Source of the DNA: an uncultured Dehalococcoidia bacterium
GTDB taxonomy: Bacteria; Chloroflexota; Dehalococcoidia; Lucifugimonadales; Australimonadaceae
Length of the DNA: 64,000 nucleotides
Assembly (NCBI GenBank): GCA_958295525.1
Contig: OY282355.1
Span: 524,260-588,259, forward strand
Direction of reading: 5' to 3'
The notes beneath the pieces are model-generated. The model ran no database searches, had not been told where the DNA came from, and worked only from the letters and a program-made list of their open reading frames with translations. Positions 1 to 7,000 of the stretch are shown one piece after another. Each line of letters begins with the position of its first letter. Position 1 is the stretch's first letter. The translations under genes were made by a program, and so were the position numbers.

Positions 1-240
1 CCGCCTGCGCGGGAATGACGTGGCGCCTGGCGCTGCTCCCGCATGCGCGTGGGGACGCCTCCCAGTAGGTTCCCGCTTTCGCGGGAATGACGTGGCGCGT
101 GGGGTGGTTTGGAGACGGGGCGCGTTGCGCCCCGTCCGGCGCTTGCGCGCCGACTGGATTCCCGCCTGCGCGGGAATGACGGGACACAGGAGGAAGGACG
201 GGACAGGGGGGCGAGATTCCCGCCTACGCGGGAATGACAG
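1..240. repeat. Cluster of four dispersed palindromic repeats
   Basis: Four copies of the genome's short palindrome (TTCCCGC, a 3-4 nt loop, GCGGGAA, then TGACG) lie at about 1-20, 71-93, 157-181 and 217-239. The second copy belongs to a longer subtype flanked by GGCGCC-like and CCAGTAGG sequence that recurs near 47.9 and 58.15 kb. The short open frames here translate the repeat (RFRGNDV-like strings) and are not genes. Confidence 0.9.
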
Positions 241-320
241 GGCGGTTATTAGCAACCAATCGCAAGCGCCGCTACTTGCTGGGTAAGCCCCGGTATTCTC
301 CCGAGGCGCCTCCGCCGCGC

Positions 321-722
321 CTAGACCGGCTTGCCGGTGGCGTGCGTCGAGTAGAAGATGATGCGCCGTCCGCCGGGCTCGGTCAGCGCGCACGTGTCGT
401 GGATGCGCCCGCGTTCGATAGGGGAGGGGGCGAGCCCTTGCTCCTCGAACGCCGCGTGCGTCGCGTCGAGGTCGTCGACCATGAGGTCGAACGGCGCCTC
501 AACGGGCTCCGCGCCTTCGTCTTTGGCTGCGGCGTCTTCTTGGGAGAGGACGAGGTGCGTTCCGCCGCGCAACTCGAGGATGACGAATTTGGGGCTGCGG
601 AAGACGGGGCGCATTCCGATTCGCAGCATAAACGCCTCGGACTCCGCGAGCGCGGGCGTGCCCATGCTGACGTGTCCGACCCAGACGGGGGGCCGCTCGT
701 CTTGCTGCGGGGTTTCGCTCAT
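321..722 (-). CDS. VOC-family (glyoxalase/dioxygenase fold) protein
   Basis: This 133-residue protein fits a single vicinal-oxygen-chelate module pair. An N-terminal beta strand carries VGHVSMGTPAL with His17, followed by a helix and a G-GTHLVLS strand. A second half begins PFDLMVDDLDATHAAFEEQG and ends in a TEPGGRRIIFY strand. VOC proteins usually bind a divalent metal and act as lyases, dioxygenases or resistance proteins; the substrate here cannot be read from sequence. The start ATG overlaps the stop of the upstream small membrane protein by 4 nt, so the two are probably translationally coupled. The fold is fairly sure, the function is not. Confidence 0.8.
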   Translation of the reverse strand: MSETPQQDERPPVWVGHVSMGTPALAESEAFMLRIGMRPVFRSPKFVILELRGGTHLVLSQEDAAAKDEGAEPVEAPFDLMVDDLDATHAAFEEQGLAPSPIERGRIHDTCALTEPGGRRIIFYSTHATGKPV

Positions 723-928
723 AGGGCGTCCTCGTAGTTTTTCGGCTCGGGCCCGTAGTCCTTGTAGCCGAAGAGGATGGCCGCCAGCACGGCGGCGGGG
801 ATGGTGGCGATGCGGAACATATCCTGGGAGGGGATGTCCAGCGCCATAGAGACGCCCATCAGCGTGAAGCCCACGACCAGCGTGACGCCCGCCGCGATCA
901 GTCCGCGCTTCCTTCTGAACTCCAACAT
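719..928 (-). CDS. Small two-helix membrane protein
   Basis: This 69-residue protein starts with basic residues (MLEFRRKRG), then has two hydrophobic segments (about residues 10-30 and 40-53), and ends in a charged tail (YKDYGPEPKNYEDAL). A GAGGT ribosome site lies about 8 nt before the ATG. It is the first gene of a two-gene unit with the VOC protein, whose start it overlaps. I recognise no family. The positive-inside pattern suggests both termini are cytoplasmic. Confidence 0.6.
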   Translation of the reverse strand: MLEFRRKRGLIAAGVTLVVGFTLMGVSMALDIPSQDMFRIATIPAAVLAAILFGYKDYGPEPKNYEDAL

Positions 929-1180
929 ACGGCCTACCTCGCTATGAAATCGCGCTTATCCCGTTGTCTCGGCGCGCTCCGCCGGAAGCGCCCGGCCTTC
1001 TGCCGTCATTCCCTATAACCGCCCCGTCCGCTGAGGTCAGGGCGATGCAGGGGGGCGAGATTCCCGCCTACGCGGGAGCGCGCCGATGCGCTGCTCAGTC
1101 AAGCGATGCGCTGCGCGGAAATGGCGATGCGCTGCGCGCGCGTCGTCTGGGGGCGGGAATGACGCCACGCGCATTCTACG
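929..1180. other. Intergenic region with palindrome and a triple 10-mer repeat
   Basis: This 252-nt gap lies between the end of uvrC and the start of the small membrane gene. It contains one degenerate palindromic repeat (about 1059-1080). The 10-mer GATGCGCTGC occurs three times, at 1085, 1105 and 1126. The 10-mer resembles the GATGCGC part that accompanies palindromes elsewhere (near 47.88, 55.54 and 58.11 kb). No convincing gene is present. Confidence 0.7.
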
Positions 1181-3199
1181 CTATTCCTCGCCGCCGAGGA
1201 ACGCCTTGAGGCTTTCGGCGGACGACCGGCTCATTCCTTTCACGGACGCGATCTCCTCGACGCTTGCCGTTTGCACGCCCGACGCGCTTCCGAAACGTCG
1301 GACGAGTTCGCGGCGACGCTTCGGGCCGACTCCGGGCGCGTCGTCGAGCCGCGAGCGCGTCGCCGCCCGCGAACGCCGTTGCCGGTGATAGGTGACGGCG
1401 AAGCGGTGCGCCTCGTCCCGCACGCGCTGCAGCAGGTATAGGCCCGGCGATTGGCGCGGCAGCAGAACCGGCTCCGGCGTATGCGGCAGGAACACCTCCT
1501 CCTCCCGCTTCGCCAGCGAGCACAGGGGAACGTCGGTCACGCCCAACTCTAAAAGCGCTTGCTGCGCCGCGCTCAAGTGCCCCTTTCCGCCGTCAATGAC
1601 GACCAGCCCGGGCGTGAACCCAAACGAATTGCCGTCCTCCGCCGGGCTCTCTCCTTCCGCAGGGACTTCCGCAGGAGCGGCGTCCCGGGGCGAGGCCGCC
1701 GCGCGTTCTTTCCTCTCCTTCTTCTCCGCCTCATCATCATCACGCCCCGCATCGTCACGCCCCGCTCCGGCGCTTCCGCGCTCATGAGCGCCGCGCCGCT
1801 CCTCTCCCAAACGCCGGAACCGCCGACGGAGCATCTCTTGCATCGAGGCGTAGTCGTCCACGCCGCTCACGCCTTTGATTTGGAAGCGGCGGTAGTGGGC
1901 GGTCTTGGGGCGTCCGTTCTCGAACACCACCATGCTGCCCACCGAGTTCGTTCCCTGGATGTTGGAGATGTCGTAGCACTCGATGCGGCGCGGGAGTTCC
2001 GGCAGATTCAACTCCTCTTGCAACTCCGCGAGCGCCTGCAGGGCCTTGTCGGATTCGTGGAGCCACTTGATTCGCCGCTGGGTCAGCGCCTCTAGCGCGT
2101 TCGCCGCCGCCATTTGGACGAGCCGCCGCTTCGCGCCGCGCTGCGGACTGGAAACCGCGACGCGCTTGCCCCGCTTTCCGCTCAGCCAGTCCGCGACGGC
2201 GTCCGCGTTTTCGATGGCGTGCTGGGTCAGCAGCGCGGCGGGCACGTCGGTGGACGCTTCGTAGAACTGCTGAACGAACTGCTCGATGAGCGCGGCCTCG
2301 TCCTCTTCCTCGCCGCCCTCCATTGCGAAGTGGTCGCGGCCGATCAGTTTGCCGCGCCGCACGCGGAACAACTCCACCCACGCCTCGCCCTTGTCGTAGG
2401 CGAGCGCGATCACGTCCGCGTCCTCGTTGCGGTTGGAGACGACCTTTTGCCGCTCCGACACCGACGCGATGGCGCGCAACTGGTCGCGCAGAACGGCCGC
2501 GCGCTCGAATTGCATATCCTCCGCCGCGCGCTCCATCCCCGATTGCAGTTCCCGCTCGACGCTTTCCGAATCGCCCTCGAGGAACCGCAGCGCCTGATGA
2601 ATCACCTCGCGGTAGCCGTCGGCGTTCACTTCTCCCGTGCACGGGGCGACGCAGCGGTGGATGTAGAACTCCAGGCAAGGGCGCTCGTCCGTTCCCGTGA
2701 TCGCTTTCGTGCACGAGCGGTAGGGGAAGAGTTTCTTCAGCAAGTCCATCGTCTTGCGAACCGACCCGGCGCTGGCGAACGGCCCGAAGTAGCGCGCCCC
2801 GTCGGCCAGAATGCGCCGCGTGAAGTACACCTGCGGGAACGCTTCGGAGAGGTCGATCTTGATGTAGGGGTACGTTTTGTCGTCTTTGAGGCGGGCGTTG
2901 AAAAACGGCTTGCGCTGCTTGATCAGCAGGTTCTCCAGCAGCAGCGCCTCCTGCACCGACTCCGTGACGATGAACTCGAAGTCCGCGATGCGCCGAACCA
3001 GGGCGCGGACGCGCCGCTCCTTGCCGGAGGGCGTTTGGAAGTACGACCGCACGCGGTTGCGGAGGCTGGCCGCCTTCCCCACGTACAGGATCGTCCCGTC
3101 GGCGCCTTTCATCAGATAGACGCCGGGCTTCGCGGGCAGCGCCCGAAGGCGGTCGGCGAACTCCTCGGCTCGAGGTTTTATGCGACGCGGGGCGGCCAT
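1181..3199 (-). CDS. uvrC: Excinuclease ABC subunit C
   Basis: UvrC makes both incisions in UvrABC nucleotide excision repair. The 672-residue product has an N-terminal GIY-YIG nuclease (PGVYLMKG ... ILYVGKA, about residues 25-45). Next come four cysteines (SC...PC...RC..PC) that fit the UvrC iron-sulfur motif, a UvrBC domain (FERAAVLRDQL), the RNase H-like 3' nuclease (ECYDISNIQG ... VVIDGGKGHL), and C-terminal helix-hairpin-helix motifs (APGVGPKRRREL). A charged insert of about 50 residues (rich in E, K, R, A, P) splits the RNase H-like domain before VVIDGG. The frame is open to 3559, but that extension covers the PIN gene. I chose the ATG at 3199 because TAGAAT lies exactly 7 nt upstream; an ATG at 3208 overlaps that hexamer. 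Confidence 0.95.
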   Translation of the reverse strand: MAAPRRIKPRAEEFADRLRALPAKPGVYLMKGADGTILYVGKAASLRNRVRSYFQTPSGKERRVRALVRRIADFEFIVTESVQEALLLENLLIKQRKPFFNARLKDDKTYPYIKIDLSEAFPQVYFTRRILADGARYFGPFASAGSVRKTMDLLKKLFPYRSCTKAITGTDERPCLEFYIHRCVAPCTGEVNADGYREVIHQALRFLEGDSESVERELQSGMERAAEDMQFERAAVLRDQLRAIASVSERQKVVSNRNEDADVIALAYDKGEAWVELFRVRRGKLIGRDHFAMEGGEEEDEAALIEQFVQQFYEASTDVPAALLTQHAIENADAVADWLSGKRGKRVAVSSPQRGAKRRLVQMAAANALEALTQRRIKWLHESDKALQALAELQEELNLPELPRRIECYDISNIQGTNSVGSMVVFENGRPKTAHYRRFQIKGVSGVDDYASMQEMLRRRFRRLGEERRGAHERGSAGAGRDDAGRDDDEAEKKERKERAAASPRDAAPAEVPAEGESPAEDGNSFGFTPGLVVIDGGKGHLSAAQQALLELGVTDVPLCSLAKREEEVFLPHTPEPVLLPRQSPGLYLLQRVRDEAHRFAVTYHRQRRSRAATRSRLDDAPGVGPKRRRELVRRFGSASGVQTASVEEIASVKGMSRSSAESLKAFLGGEE

Positions 3200-3206
3200 C
3201 GCCGCC

Positions 3207-3212
3207 ATTCTA
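3207..3212 (-). promoter_or_regulatory. Putative -10 box of uvrC (leaderless)
   Basis: TAGAAT on the minus strand ends 7 nt before the ATG at 3199, so transcription would begin at or next to the start codon. No clear -35 is visible in the GC-rich upstream DNA. Confidence 0.5.
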
Positions 3213-3246
3213 TCTTGCGGGGCGGGGAGGGGAGGGGAGGGCGGGG

Positions 3247-3642
3247 TTAGGGTTGCGCGAACGCAGAAGGCGGAACGGCCACGTCGGGCGCGCCTTGCAG
3301 AATCTCCCTGTCCAGCGTAACGAGCGGAACGCCCAACGCCCGCGCGCAGACGACGAATTCGGCGTCGTAGGCGGTGAGGTCGCATTCCAACGCAGTCTCC
3401 AGCACGGCGGCGCCGTCGACGGCATGGATGCGGTCGCCTAGCGCTCTGACGGCCTCGGCGTTCATTCGCTTCGCGCGCTCCAAGTCCGCCTCTCCTCGAC
3501 GGACGTATCCCATCAGCGCGTTGCGGATTTCGCTTATTGCAATGCTCGGGGCGGCCCATTCGGGGTCTCGCCGCCGGAGCCGAACGCCGACCTCCTCACG
3601 GAGCGCGAAACTCACGAGGATGTTCGTGTCAACGACGATCAC
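3247..3642 (-). CDS. PIN-domain ribonuclease toxin (VapC/FitB-like)
   Basis: This is a 131-residue single-domain PIN protein. The four acidic metal ligands of the family are visible: Asp5 in VVDTN, Glu38 in ISEIRNAL, Asp93 in TAYDAEFV and Asp111 in VTLDRE. PIN toxins cut RNA and are neutralised by a co-transcribed antitoxin. The GTG start overlaps the antitoxin stop in a GTGA tetranucleotide, the usual coupling in such pairs. The intact active site suggests a functional nuclease. Its RNA target is unknown. Confidence 0.9.
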   Translation of the reverse strand: MIVVDTNILVSFALREEVGVRLRRRDPEWAAPSIAISEIRNALMGYVRRGEADLERAKRMNAEAVRALGDRIHAVDGAAVLETALECDLTAYDAEFVVCARALGVPLVTLDREILQGAPDVAVPPSAFAQP

Positions 3643-4049
3643 CGGCGGCGCCCTTCCTGGATCAGCGCCTCGATGTTCTCCGGGCTTGCATCTATCCCGC
3701 CGCGGGCGTCAATCGCCTCGCGCAGTTTCCGAATCCGCTCGAGGAGTTCCTCTTCGCTGATCGGTTCGTAGGGATTGGGGATGGGCGTCGTTTTTCCGCT
3801 GCCGGGGTTCGCGTCTATCCGCGGCGGGGCGTCGCCGGCCGCGTCCCGCTCCAACGCCTGGTCGCGGAGGGCGTTCGCGCTCAGCGGTTCGGCAGAGGCG
3901 GAGATAGGCGGCGCAGGAGGCTCGGCGGCGACGGACGCGGCGAGCCTAGCGAGGATTTCGCCGTTCACGCTGCGGTGGTTGGCGCGTGCGGCGTCTTTGA
4001 TCCGCCGGTGCACGTGGTCGGGGACGCCACGCAGGGCTACGTTCGGCAT
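3639..4049 (-). CDS. Ribbon-helix-helix antitoxin (FitA/Arc-like)
   Basis: This 136-residue partner lies upstream of the PIN toxin. Residues 1-40 (MPNVALRGVPDHVHRRIKDA, then RSVNGEILARL) match the short beta strand plus two helices of FitA/Arc-type DNA-binding proteins. The Ala/Pro-rich middle is probably disordered. The C-terminal helix (SEEELLERIRKLREAI) and a basic tail are likely to contact the toxin. The protein is longer than typical FitA (about 80 residues) because of the middle linker. An AGGAGG ribosome site precedes the ATG. The last 21 codons are duplicated upstream at 4098-4163. Confidence 0.85.
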   Translation of the reverse strand: MPNVALRGVPDHVHRRIKDAARANHRSVNGEILARLAASVAAEPPAPPISASAEPLSANALRDQALERDAAGDAPPRIDANPGSGKTTPIPNPYEPISEEELLERIRKLREAIDARGGIDASPENIEALIQEGRRR

Positions 4050-4059
4050 AGCGCGCCTC

Positions 4060-4073
4060 CTATCAGGTGATAG
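4060..4073. promoter_or_regulatory. Palindrome over the antitoxin ribosome site
   Basis: CTATCA-GG-TGATAG is a perfect 6-2-6 inverted repeat immediately upstream of the antitoxin ATG, touching its AGGAGG ribosome site. This is where ribbon-helix-helix antitoxins normally bind to repress their own operon. The operator role is inferred. Confidence 0.55.
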
Positions 4074-4097
4074 AGGAATGATAGCACGGGGGGACGG

Positions 4098-4163
4098 TCA
4101 CCGGCGGCGCCCTTCCTGTATCAGCGCCTCGATGCGCTCAGGGCTTGCATCTATCCCGCCGCG
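4098..4163 (-). pseudogene. Duplicated C-terminal remnant of the antitoxin
   Basis: Minus-strand codons here read RGGIDASPERIEALIQEGRRR and then a stop. This equals the last 21 residues of the antitoxin with one change (Asn to Arg). DNA identity continues a few bases past the stop into what would be the PIN start (GTG ACC GTC), then is lost. It is a truncated copy of the antitoxin-toxin junction, left by duplication or by decay of a second module. Confidence 0.85.
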
Positions 4164-4199
4164 GGGGGCGGGTAGGGGCGGGGGGCCTATCGAGGACGG

Positions 4200-4607
4200 C
4201 TAGGCGGCGGACTGCTCAACGAGATAGCCGCGGTCAACCACTGCGAACCGTCGCGCGTCGCCGACTTCCTCCCTTGACGCCTGGTCCGGAGTGCGCAACT
4301 CCCGAACCATATTCAAAGCCATGAAGGGGGACAGCGCGGAGCTGGCGCCCGAAGGAGAAGATCTGTACGTCTCATACGTGTGGGCGATGGCGTAGCGGGG
4401 CTGCGCTTCAATGACCTCCACCCTGACCAGTTCGCGGGGCAATTCCCCCAAGCGCTCGTCTGTGTCGGGGTCGGTGATGTCCAATTCCTCCAAGACCCGG
4501 AAGCGCATGCCCGGCTCAACGCCGTGCTCGCTCCCCCGGTTGATGACGAGCCGCCGCGCGCTCAGCACAGCCGCAACCTTGCCCGTAATAGGCTCTTGTC
4601 CGTTCAT
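4200..4607 (-). CDS. FlgT C-terminal-domain-like protein
   Basis: The product is 135 residues. The segment GKVAAVLSARRLVINRGSEHGVEPGMRFRV resembles the FlgT C-terminal-like beta domain found in many soluble bacterial proteins, in which a strand is followed by NxGxxxGV and GMRF. DPDTDERLGELP follows, also as in that family. The C-terminal half (about residue 80 on) is not recognisable. The ATG at 4607 overlaps the upstream stop (ATGA) and has GGAGGG 7 nt before it. A TTG 15 nt upstream is less likely. The function is unknown; coupling to the membrane protein suggests a shared complex. Confidence 0.65.
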   Translation of the reverse strand: MNGQEPITGKVAAVLSARRLVINRGSEHGVEPGMRFRVLEELDITDPDTDERLGELPRELVRVEVIEAQPRYAIAHTYETYRSSPSGASSALSPFMALNMVRELRTPDQASREEVGDARRFAVVDRGYLVEQSAA

Positions 4608-5182
4608 CGTTGGGCCCTCCAAGCCTGTAACGCCGCAACTGCCGATGTTCTCGCTTCCTCGCTGCTTTGCAATCTTACGCGAAAGTCGGGCGGCGAGTCG
4701 TCCTTGTCCATACGCGCTTCCAGATTATTCCACATCTCGTTGCTGCCGCGTGAGACAACGGGGCAAACGGCTTCGCCCCGCTCTATCCGTTTCACCTCGA
4801 CGACTCCCACCTCTTCGTCGTCGGCATCGTAGACCACGAACGCTGCGCCGATGCCCATCCGCGAATCCGCGGGGACGATCAAAGCGGCAGTGTCGTCAAC
4901 TGCTTCGACGCGCACCGGCTTCGTTGCGGGATTGACATGCATGAATGCCGACCTTACTGCGCGAAGTCCCACCGTCGCGGCGAGCCTTCGTCCCACTGCG
5001 CGAAGTTTGGGAACGAGCATAAGCGCCCAAACAACCCCGACGCTAATAGGAAGCGCAAGGACTATGGTGAGTGCGCGCGCCCACAGGGGCAGCGAAGTCC
5101 CTTCCGTGACGACCGTCAGCACCGCGATCAGGACGGAGGCGAGAACACTAACGGCGGCGAGCGCGAACGGAGACTGCATCAT
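4604..5182 (-). CDS. Two-helix membrane protein with soluble C-terminal domain
   Basis: This 192-residue protein has hydrophobic segments at about residues 6-26 and 35-57. A cytoplasmic-looking domain follows, with alternating strands (VRVEAVDDTAALIVPADSRMGIGAAFVVYDADDEEVGVVEVKRI) and a charged tail. The strand pattern with MGIGAAFVVYD is reminiscent of the FlgT-C-like repeat in the next gene, so the two may be distantly related in that part. Two adjacent ATG codons (5182, 5179) could start it. The gene overlaps the next one by 4 nt. No function can be assigned. Confidence 0.6.
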   Translation of the reverse strand: MMQSPFALAAVSVLASVLIAVLTVVTEGTSLPLWARALTIVLALPISVGVVWALMLVPKLRAVGRRLAATVGLRAVRSAFMHVNPATKPVRVEAVDDTAALIVPADSRMGIGAAFVVYDADDEEVGVVEVKRIERGEAVCPVVSRGSNEMWNNLEARMDKDDSPPDFRVRLQSSEEARTSAVAALQAWRAQR

Positions 5183-5497
5183 GCGCTCAGTCTAGTCGCT
5201 CCGCCGGAAACGCGGCAAGGCCCCGATGTCGCCGTTCACTGCCAGGCAGGGATAATCCGGCAAGGCCGGCCACAGCCGAGTTCCTCGATCTCGTTGGCCG
5301 ACTTGCGCGCGGGGCTCGCCGTCCCCGCCACCGCCTTCCCGCAAAGCGGCTATACTCCCCGCGAACCCGCCAGCGCGGCGGGGGGGCGGGCGCCGCAGGT
5401 TATCTTGCGCGCCCGATAAGGTTATAGGGCGAAAATCCGTTAGAAAATGGGTTGGAGCCCTATTGCATAATCTAATGGAAGGAGGTAGATTATATCC
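5183..5497. other. Divergent intergenic region
   Basis: This 315-nt gap separates the minus-strand membrane gene from the plus-strand MerR gene and must hold both promoters. GCATAAT near 5465 is a possible -10 for the MerR gene, and an imperfect GGG/CCC dyad spans about 5446-5464 where a regulator could bind. Antisense open frames here show no protein-like features. Confidence 0.5.
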
Positions 5498-5800
5498 GTG
5501 GTTGACGCAGACGCCACCATAGGGAAGTACCCCATCGGCGTCGCCGCAAGACTGACGGACGTTTCGGAGCAGCGCCTCCGGTCGTTCGAGGCAGCGGGGC
5601 TCATCGAGCCGGAGCGCACGGAGGGAGGCACGAGGCTGTATTCGGACGTAGACGTCGCGTTGATCGTCCGGATCGCCGAACTTGCCGACAAAGGCGTGAA
5701 CTTCGCGGGAATCCGCGAGGTGCTGGAGATCGAGACCCGCGTTGACGGCGGCGACGAAGAGGGAATAACCGGCCAGGAGCGGACGGAAGGAACAGAATAG
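5498..5800 (+). CDS. MerR-family transcriptional regulator (HspR-like size)
   Basis: The 100-residue protein begins with a winged helix-turn-helix: YPIGVAARLTDVSEQRLRSF, then EAAGLIEPERTEGGTRLYSD and VDVALIVRIAEL. It follows the MerR layout with the R-Y/W wing (TRLYS). The C-terminal part is short and acidic, without a long dimerisation helix or cysteines for metal sensing, so it resembles HspR/GlnR-type small MerR proteins. The GTG start is preceded by AAGGAGG. No heat-shock genes are adjacent, so the regulon is unknown; the next gene on the same strand is a transporter 157 nt away. Confidence 0.85.
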   Translation: MVDADATIGKYPIGVAARLTDVSEQRLRSFEAAGLIEPERTEGGTRLYSDVDVALIVRIAELADKGVNFAGIREVLEIETRVDGGDEEGITGQERTEGTE

Positions 5801-5957
5801 ACGCTTCGGCGCCACGGCTTCGGCGGGGAGGCAATCCCCCCGCTGTCCGCTCTAGCCAAGAGCGGGCGCCCGGAAAGACGGGCGGACTCCTCCGGGAGCC
5901 CTCCCGCACTCAGGCCCAGCGCGATAGCACAGCCCAAGCGGAGGAAAGGAACGGGAG

Positions 5958-6860
5958 ATGAATTGGGTCGTGTTTTCGTTGATCAGCGCGGTCGCGTTCA
6001 CTGCGTACTCCGTGGCGCAGAAGCGAACCCTTGACCGCCACGTGCGCGGGCCGGCGGCGTTCAGCGCGCTGGCGTGCGTGATGCACGGGGCCGTGGCGAG
6101 CGTCATTCTGTTCTTCGCGCCCCCCGACTGGCTGTCGTGGAGCGTCGCCGTCATCGTTCTCGCCGGAACCGTTCACGCGGGCATCCAAATCCTCACGGCC
6201 TACGCCTTCCGCCGCGAGGCCGACGTGACGCGCATCGTTCCCGTCCTCGACGCCTACCCGCTCTTCGTCCTCGCGCTGGCCGTCGCCCTCCTCGACGAGT
6301 CGCTCACTCCGGTCAAGTGGGGCGCCGTTGGTCTCGTCGTCGCGGGCGTCGTCATCGCCTCGCGGCGCGAGACGCCCTCCGGCGGTCGGCTGTCCATCTT
6401 CAATCCTTCCGTGATCGCGGTGGTCGCGGCGGCCGTCGGCATTGGGTTCTACTCCATCTTGGCGAAGATGGCGATGGCGATGGGGGGGTTGAGCATTCTG
6501 CAGATCTACGCGGTCTCGTGGCTCGCCGCGCTTCCGTGGACGTTCGGCGCCGCGTGGTTCACCGACCGCGCCGGACTGAAGGCGGCGTTGGCCTCGCCTT
6601 CCGCCCTGCGGCATTCCGGGGCGGCGCAGGCGGCGATGCTCGCGGCTTTCATCACCGGCTTCATTGCCTTCGAGTCCGGCCCCGTCTCCCTCAGCGCGGC
6701 GCTGATGTCCATCCGCCCGGTGCTCCTCCTCCTCTGGGTCGGACTGGGCGCGGTCAGCCTCCACTCCATTCTCAGCAGGCCGCGTCTCTCCGGCGACGGC
6801 AGGGCGCGCTGGGCCTCCGCCGGTCTCGTGGTGCTGGGGGCCGGGGTCATGGCGCTCTAG
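5958..6860 (+). CDS. EamA/DMT-family transporter
   Basis: The 300-residue integral membrane protein has about ten hydrophobic helices in two halves. It starts MNWVVFSLISAVAFTAYSVAQ and its central helices contain LTAYAFRREADVTRIVPVLDAYPLFVLALA, typical of the drug/metabolite transporter superfamily. The second half starts near residue 150 (PSVIAVVAAAVGIGFYSILAKMA). The family exports or imports small metabolites; the substrate cannot be read. A GGGAG ribosome site precedes the ATG. A strong bidirectional terminator follows the stop. Confidence 0.9.
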   Translation: MNWVVFSLISAVAFTAYSVAQKRTLDRHVRGPAAFSALACVMHGAVASVILFFAPPDWLSWSVAVIVLAGTVHAGIQILTAYAFRREADVTRIVPVLDAYPLFVLALAVALLDESLTPVKWGAVGLVVAGVVIASRRETPSGGRLSIFNPSVIAVVAAAVGIGFYSILAKMAMAMGGLSILQIYAVSWLAALPWTFGAAWFTDRAGLKAALASPSALRHSGAAQAAMLAAFITGFIAFESGPVSLSAALMSIRPVLLLLWVGLGAVSLHSILSRPRLSGDGRARWASAGLVVLGAGVMAL

Positions 6861-6873
6861 CCGCAACGGCGCC

Positions 6874-6913
6874 AATAGGGCGCAGGGGCGCTCACGCGCC
6901 CCTGCGCCCTATT
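6874..6913. terminator. Perfect 18-bp stem, bidirectional terminator
   Basis: An 18-bp perfect inverted repeat (arm AATAGGGCGCAGGGGCGC) surrounds a 4-nt loop, 14 nt after the EamA stop and before the end of the convergent lipoprotein gene. Flanking AT pairs give short A/T ends on both strands. It most likely terminates both genes. Confidence 0.8.
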
Positions 6914-7000
6914 CGCCATTCCCGCCCGCAAGCAGGCGCCGCGCGGAACGCGCCGTCCCGCGCCTCCGCCCAACGAATCCCACGATGAACATAGGCTGCA

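Noticed and set aside
3200..3559. N-terminal extension of UvrC
   Set aside because: Arg-rich, out of frame with the PIN gene it overlaps, and absent from UvrC proteins; a leaderless start at 3199 fits better.
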